DNA of 64,000 nucleotides from positions 47,551,657 through 47,615,656 of the forward strand of contig VZSR01001685.1 in the NCBI GenBank assembly GCA_013398615.1, written 5' to 3'. Under the pieces are notes generated by a model, which worked only from the letters and a program-made list of their open reading frames with translations, did no database searches and was not told the DNA's origin. The stretch comes from Brachypodius melanocephalos (Eukaryota > Chordata > Aves > Passeriformes > Pycnonotidae). Below, in pieces: positions 57,450 through 64,000 of this stretch. The stretch's first letter is position 1. Each line of letters begins with the position of its first letter. The position numbers and the translations under genes were made by a program.

Positions 57450-58055
57450 AAACAGAAGGTACAATGCTTGGATATACAAAGAACATGTTGAGGCAAATGG
57501 AATGTTATTATTACCTCAGCACCCAGTGCTGGTGAGTCCATTACTCAAATAACATTCACAGTCCAAGGAGGAAGCTGAATTATTGGAAAAGGATCAGAAA
57601 AAGGCTACAGCAATGATTCTATGTCTGGAAATTCTGCCTTAAAACAAAAGACATAAGAAGTTCAGCCTCTTTAATTTCTTCAAAAAACCTCTGAGAAGCA
57701 ATGGAATCACAGTCTGTATTTGGGACTGGAAAATATTTCTGACAATAAAAAGTTGCTCAGTTTAGCAGATAAAAAGCATGCAGTGTGTCTACCTAGAGTT
57801 CGAAATCACACAGGTGAGATAAAATACACATTTTTAAATATGCTTACCATGAGTTCAGATAATCACTGAAATAACTTATCCAGGAAAGCAGTAAATTTGC
57901 AAATCTCATGACATCTGAAAGGCCAGTTTGTCTTCCATAATGCCATGACCTGGCTGAAAGAAGTATTCACAGGGATGATCAGGGCCCTTGCTGAGAAGAA
58001 AGCAGCATGAGAGATCAAAGCCTCTTTACTGATTTTAAAATCTGTGCAGAAAGAT
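57450..58055 (+). mobile_element. Ancient CR1, C-terminal ORF2 and 3' end
   Basis: Follows an old amniote CR1 for about 600 bp despite strong divergence. In order: 'gttattattacctcagc' and 'cagtgctggtgagtcc' (about 57510-57540); 'ttggaaaaggatcagaaaaa', 'ggctacagcaatgattct' and 'ctggaaattctgcctt' (about 57580-57640); 'ggaatcacagtctgtatttg'; 'cagtttagcagataaaaag'; 'gtaaatttgcaaatctcatg' (about 57890); and a 3' end near 'gattttaaaatctgtg' (about 58035-58050). Many indels; no frame survives. Confidence 0.68.
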
Positions 58056-61000
58056 AATCTGCCCACTTCTTTGAACCATTCCATACAGCTCTTGGTCATC
58101 GTGTAGCATGTCTCAGGAATCTCTCTATCCAAAAAACCCTTTTAGTTTGACTTCAGTGAGTCACCTATTAGGCCTTTATTCTTTCTAAACCTTTCTATTC
58201 TTTGAGTTCTGTTTTCATATCTTCTTTTAATCCAATGATTCCTTCTTGCCTTCCCATAAAGTTGTCATTTCCTTCAGATGCTTAGACTGATGAAAGAGCC
58301 ATACTGAAATAAAAACTAAATGAGGTGAAAATATATTCCATAAAAACCCCCATTAAGGACTTTACAGAGAGATTTCCTACTCCTCTGGCTCAGATAGTCA
58401 TATTTTATTCCTTCTAGGAAACAGAAAACCCTTAATCCCAGAAGAATGCTGCCAGAATCAAAGAGCAAGAAGAGGCATTAAGTTGCAAGAAGAGGAGGGG
58501 GGAAAGAAAGAAGAATTTTATAGTCAGCTCTTCAACACAATGTGAATGAATGAGCTATCACCAGAACTACTGCATGGATCACAGGCACCGAGCAGAGAAA
58601 AATGTGATAAACTAGGAATCTACACAAAGCTCATGGTCAGATAGCACTGGGTTAGCATCGTGCAATAGGCTGTTGAGTGCTTAATGAGCCAGACACTGTC
58701 AAAAAAAGGTCTATTAGAGGGGAAGAACAGAGTGAGAAGAAAAGTGTGAAATGCTTGCGTGTGGTTGTGATTAATTAAGAAATTGAGGGAAACGGTAAAT
58801 TTGATAGCTTCTCATCCCTTACACAATAAACTGATTCTTCTTTGGAGCAAAATATATTCTGTCCCCAGCCACCCCTCAGCTTATTGCTTCCCCTGCCTGG
58901 TTTGTTCCTTTGTTTGTTTGTTCTCTGTGTGTGCCTGAGTGGGTGTTAATTCTTTTGTATTGCCATTTGGTCAGTGATCACACAAGATCAGAATCAGTGC
59001 ATCCTTTTTTCAGCCTGCTCAAATAGTTACACAGTTTTGTGCATTATTCAATTTCCAATTTTGATCAGGGTATCCTATGTGTTTTGTTTTTTGATGTTAT
59101 ATATTCATTCACATGACATAAATAAACTTCTTTCACTTACACACTTCTGATTGTCTCAATTTAGTAACAGACAAAGGTTAATCCTGTATCTGCATTTTAG
59201 TGAATCAACAGGGCATTATATGACAGATACAGATTTTCTGGACATTTTTGTATGTTTCTGGAATAAACCCTGCCAGAACTTCTAGCACATTCTCAAGCCA
59301 TTTCATGGACTGAGAAATTCAACCAGGACTTGGGTTTATACCATTTCAATTACCTTTCCCTGAAAATGAGTCCTCACTATTTTTCCAATTTGTCTTGTCT
59401 TAATTGTTGTCGAACTGCTTCTAAGAGATGAACACATGGAATTCATCGAGCATACAACAAAACCAACATTCAATTAGATATTGACAATCTTGAGGGATAA
59501 CAGCAACAAAATGTGGCCAAGAGGAAAAACAGTCCACAAGTCCTGGTGACCCATGCATTGTGGGCAGAGGGGAATGCTGCATAACCAAAACAACAATGAG
59601 GCCAGCACAAGGAACCACATTGTCTTCTCCACACCCCATCACCACAGCACTGTTCCTGGAACCAGCCCTGCTCCTTGTGAGAAAGCCTCTTTAAAAATCA
59701 AACCCCCAATTTTTCAAATCACTTTTCACCATGTGGGCCAAAGATTCATCTGAACTGATCCTGGCTAGTTCTTGGTCGTAAGTAAAATATGTTTTCTCAC
59801 TCACATCCACCACAGCAGTCAGAGGTCAGCAAAGAGGTGTCATCTGTTGAGTAGTTCTTTAGGAAACCATGCATTTTGTCCATAATATGGACTAGTCCTG
59901 ATCAGATCACCATATCATAACTTCTAGTGTAGCCTTTCTGTTGTCCATCTTTGGCTGTTTATCTAGTCTGAGTTGTTTGTCTATCCAGCCAAAAAAGGAT
60001 TCATCTTAGCATAACTCATTCGCCCCAGAAGAGGTGTCCCAGGGTGATGCCTGTCTTGCTCTGTTGATGATATATGCACCACGTGTGCAGATGGACATGA
60101 TAGGTGGACTGAATCCCATCCATACTTCTGACCTCAGAAGGCACTTTTCAGTGGATGTGACAGTGAGCTTACTGAAATCCACTTTATCAACTTAACTTGT
60201 CTTTGAACAAGAGCAAGCACAAGTTAAGACCATGGAGAAGGATGCTTGTTCTCTGTGAGACCTGTATCCTTCCCTGCCTTCAGTGGTTACTCAAGGGGTC
60301 TAAAGATGCTAGGATCCTGAATGGAACACTGCACTTGAATGGCTGCAATGAGGTGGCCTCAATCTCTGCTTTCCTGATGTTCTTCGCAGTTATCTCTTTG
60401 CAGCACCTGGACCTGCCATCTGTACAAATTCTACAGAAATGTCCCAGTGACAACTCCAGCTTTTTGCCTTCTTTTGTAGAGATACATTCTTCCACAAAAA
60501 GCTGAAATAGCTCAGGCAGCAATCAGGAGTGTCACTCAAACTCACACCTTAAAGCTCCAAGTGTACTTTCTTCTTTATTCTGTTCCTTCTACTGACATTC
60601 AATCCTTTCCTCTCCTCTGACCTTTCCTAAGTCTATACATCATGAAGTTTCCATGCCATGCTCATTCCCACTCTCACCTTTACAGTGCCTGTAGAAGTTT
60701 ATATTAAAGATTTCAGCCCTGTTGTACTGTGGTCTGAGCCACAAGGGAGCCATAAGTCATAAGCTGTATAAAATACTCCCTTTTCCTAGAATTCATTTCT
60801 ACTTTCTTCATTTGTTTGCAGAGGATCTTCTTCAGGAAAATATAAATCATTTCCCTTTTGACCATACTGGCTTAGGTTGATAAAACCTACTAATTTCCTT
60901 TCTTCCCTTTAATGATACACCGTGTCCAGACCAAAGCATGTTGCACCAAGAGGAAAGGTTTCTTTTTGAAACAGCTGAGAGCAACCTGCACAGTACATCT

Positions 61001-64000
61001 GCCATTATTCATGACTTGCTTTATCAACTCAGGAACAGGATGACTTCATCCTCAGTGTGTTTTGGGCTACTATTTTTGGTCTGGTTTGGGGATGAAAGCA
61101 TGGTCTAAATAAAAGCAACGATAAGTTCCACCCAAAAACGTCTTTTCTTAGAAGTTTGTGATCAGACCTGGTCTTTGGGAATTTTGCATACATCTATCAT
61201 GGCTCCATGGCTCATCTGGAGCTGTCATCTACCAGAAAAAATTATTTAATTTCCATATACTTTAGCACTGGTTGTACAGGATGAGGATATGCTGTTCACT
61301 GACATTCAGATTTCACACATCTCTCCATTGTGCAGCCTGCACAAGATCCAAGTCATAAAGCTGAAAGAGTTCAGGGATATTTCCCTGAAGGATGTGTGTG
61401 AGTGAAATCCATTTCCCTCCTGCAGACACATCTTTGGAATCAGCAATGCCTCCCCATCCTGTTCCCCAGAGGCAAACTCTGGTCTCTCCACCATCCCACT
61501 CCACAAACCTGGGACATTGCCAAGGCTATCTGCAGCCAAAAGAGGGGAATGCAGTTTCCTACCACAAGACACAGAGCTGCCACTGCAGATGTTTAATGTG
61601 TACTCTTCTCTGAAGATCTGTGCTAAATAGGGAAGCACTACCCAGTTCATATGGAAGAACTGATGTGAGCCTTCATCCACAAGTCAAACTACAACTGGTC
61701 ATGGAGTTTGCATGGGGAAATGTGAGCCAGGAGCAAATACCCTGGCACTGGACACAGCTTTGTGTTACTCCAGTGCAAACATTGCTCACTACTTACACCA
61801 TACTGCATAAGCCACTTCAAGGAGTGCCTTAAAACTAATGCTAAAACATTACAGAACAAGAATGACGTGGGGGATATAATTGAACCATGCACTGGAGCTG
61901 CTTCACTCCACAGCCAGAGGCACCAGACACCACCAGTGGTTTGCTCACATGTGCAAGTTACCAGTAACACCTTCTGCAGTAAGGTTAGGACACAAATTCC
62001 TGGGATGTGCTCCACAATTGAGCCTCTCCCTCTTTAAAAGCAATCATAGAGGTAAGCATTGCTCACACTGTTTGCTGGACATATCCCTGTATTTAAATTC
62101 ACTCAGAGATGCATGACTGCTTCTTTTGGTCATACTCTGTGTGAGTTCATCTGACACCTGTAACTCATAAAGGGACATTTTCTAAGCTGCTGTGACATTC
62201 ATCTGTTTGATGAGTTCAAATAACGTCTGTTTATTCATAAAAATCTCCTTGGGGCTCCAAACTTCTGGTCACAGAATACAATTACAAAAAAGCACATGAA
62301 GAAACCTGGAAGAGCCGAGACATTTCTAGTTAAGCAAATGCAACCTTTTTCTTTTCAGGTGTCCAAATTGTATGCTTTCACCTTTTCTACATATCCAGTC
62401 TAATGCCATGGGACAACTTTTTGGAAAATATCAGCTAACATTAGGTTACATAGGGTATAACTGAGATCAACAGTGTTGGCCTCTCTACAGACTTCGGACA
62501 TTAAAAACAAGGAACAAAAATCCTAAAGCATCCCAGCAAAATCCATTGAAGGTTCGTTTATCGATAATTTATACCCATTGAAGCAAGTTTTCTGAAGCAT
62601 ACAAAAATCTACATATTAAGATCAGCTGTCAACAAAGGTTTTTTTTAGACATCCTTGAAATTCGGGCTTTTGTAATCACTCTTTCTTGTAGAGCAGATTC
62701 TTAATTCATATTCCAGTGCCTGCTCATGCTGAGGAACCAGCAATTCTTCAGGTATCTCATTATTTTTGAGTTAGTTTTGCATCATGCCTCAAGTTTTAGA
62801 GATTGATCCTTCATTACCACACTCTCCCTGACTACCATTATATGCATAGAGAGTAGATCTAAAACTGTTCTGAAGCACAGAAATTGTCCTTCTGCATAAA
62901 AATTGTCCTTCTGCCATCATGCCCCATCCTCTTCCCACCAGCAATGGATGCAAACCACAATGCAAATAATTAATATGCTTTCCTCTCTTTGGGTTGACTG
63001 ATAAAATGAAATCAGACAAATGAATTTTCAGTCCCCACTGATCTTTGAGTACACTGTGTTATGACAGGGTGTGAGATGACATGTCAGATAATGTATAGTG
63101 TCACACTCTCCAACTATTTGATGCCATTTAATGTAATGCATCCTGGCATGCCATGATGGGATGACACAAAATGAGAAAGAAACCAAACTGGAAATACCAA
63201 TTACTCACTCTTAACCCTGAGGCAATAGGGGGAAAATATGCCTGTGTCTGGGTGACCCTTGCCCTGCTTATTGCCTAGGCTTTATCATTCATGGAGTTTG
63301 TTTCGGGTACTCCTCAGTCCGAGGTCATTACCAACAATTCCGATGGTCAAAGTGTGTGCAACCCTCCACTTCACTGGAAATCCAGGAGAAGCTGAAGAGA
63401 AATCAACTGAAAAAAAATTGTAAATCGCTGCTCCCAGGGTGTCAAGTTGAGGTGGTATTTTGTATCTAATGAGCTTCAAAGCCACAGGGTACAAGTAATA
63501 AAGAAAAGGCAGGAGGGAGCAGGGAGAAGGGAGAGTGTGCTGGAAGGCAAGCTGAGTCGAAGCATCCAAGGATTGCACAGACAGACAGAGTTGAGGCTTG
63601 TGAGCTGCCTAGCAGAGTGGAAACAAGCAGGATGTAGGAATAACACACCCTGTTCTGCTGCAGGCCGGTCCTGGGGAAGGTCACTCTCCCAGCCAACCCT
63701 GGGAAGCTCACTGTCACATTTCCCTCCATCTCAAGTCAACTCTCTGACCTACCAATAACTTGCTCAGGTATTTACTGCCTAAACTGGTCTCCTCAAAAGA
63801 CCTAAATCAAAACATTGCTTCCTCTTTGACCCCTCAAGTTGTGAATGAGGGCATACTTTCACACCTGGGAATGCTGGCAGAGTGGAGGGAAACCAAACCA
63901 CCCTGCAGAGAAGCAGGGATGACCCCATGGGATCCCACATCTCTCTGCTACACCAGAACAGCACCTGTGGCCAGCATGAGTTAAAGTGACAAAATACTCC
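58056..64000. other. Unique DNA with weak signals
   Basis: No gene or repeat family recognised. The part 58640-58830 is AT-rich with 'gtgattaattaagaaattg' and 'tgagtgcttaatgagcc' and could be conserved noncoding DNA. A 15-bp imperfect tandem copy (AATTGTCCTTCTGC) occurs at 62882-62915. Overlapping frames of 108-124 codons at 61306-62037, on both strands, have no family resemblance. Confidence 0.45.

Noticed and set aside
1..64000. tRNA, rRNA, snRNA, CRISPR, operons, bacterial or phage genes
   Set aside because: Scanned by eye for tRNA T-loop signatures, common small-RNA signatures and spaced repeats; none found, and composition and repeats are those of a vertebrate.

Overview
This window looks like nuclear DNA from a bird, most likely a songbird (passerine). 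It carries CR1 LINE pieces with the avian ATTCTGTG-type 3' tails, two solo long terminal repeats of types I associate with bird endogenous retroviruses, and older amniote-type CR1 remnants. There is no Alu or L1 and nothing bacterial (no operons, ribosome binding sites or CRISPR). Two runs of exactly 100 N are scaffold-gap placeholders. The species call is inference from repeat content.

I find no protein-coding gene I can support. No reading frame reaches 200 codons. The longest lie inside an LTR (177 codons, antisense), in CR1 sequence (156 codons), or on the T-rich complement of A-rich DNA (158 codons). I also recognise no tRNA, rRNA or snRNA. The window is therefore intergenic or deep-intronic DNA.

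Layout. 0-8 kb: a CR1 tail at 0.6 kb, a longer CR1 broken by a gap at 1.9-2.5 kb, and a solo LTR at 6.7-7.3 kb. 8-20 kb: mostly unique AT-rich DNA with a long TC microsatellite at 12.2 kb, a small CR1 tail at 15.4 kb, a tetranucleotide repeat at 15.7 kb and an old CR1 3' end at 18.3 kb. 20.0-20.4 kb: the only GC-rich, CpG-dense patch. 25-39 kb: more CR1 copies, a 20-bp triplicate, a poly-T tract, a 16-bp minisatellite holding the second gap, and two insertions flanked by direct repeats. 39-55 kb: essentially unique DNA. 55-58 kb: a second solo LTR, then an old CR1 about 600 bp long. 58-64 kb: unique DNA.

Most notable observations: (1) a reverse-strand CR1 of about 850 bp (37.87-38.72 kb) lies between two diverged direct repeats of about 100 bp that sit close to its ends; (2) a 26-bp CR1-tail-like palindromic insert at 35.57 kb is flanked by a 23-bp direct repeat with one mismatch; (3) the gap in the first CR1 is 100 N, whereas the second CR1 copy in this window predicts about 425 bp there; (4) there is a CpG-dense patch at 20 kb; (5) several AT-rich stretches with homeodomain, SOX or POU-like motifs may be conserved noncoding elements. 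Repeat families are named from memory of consensus sequences; no database search was possible.
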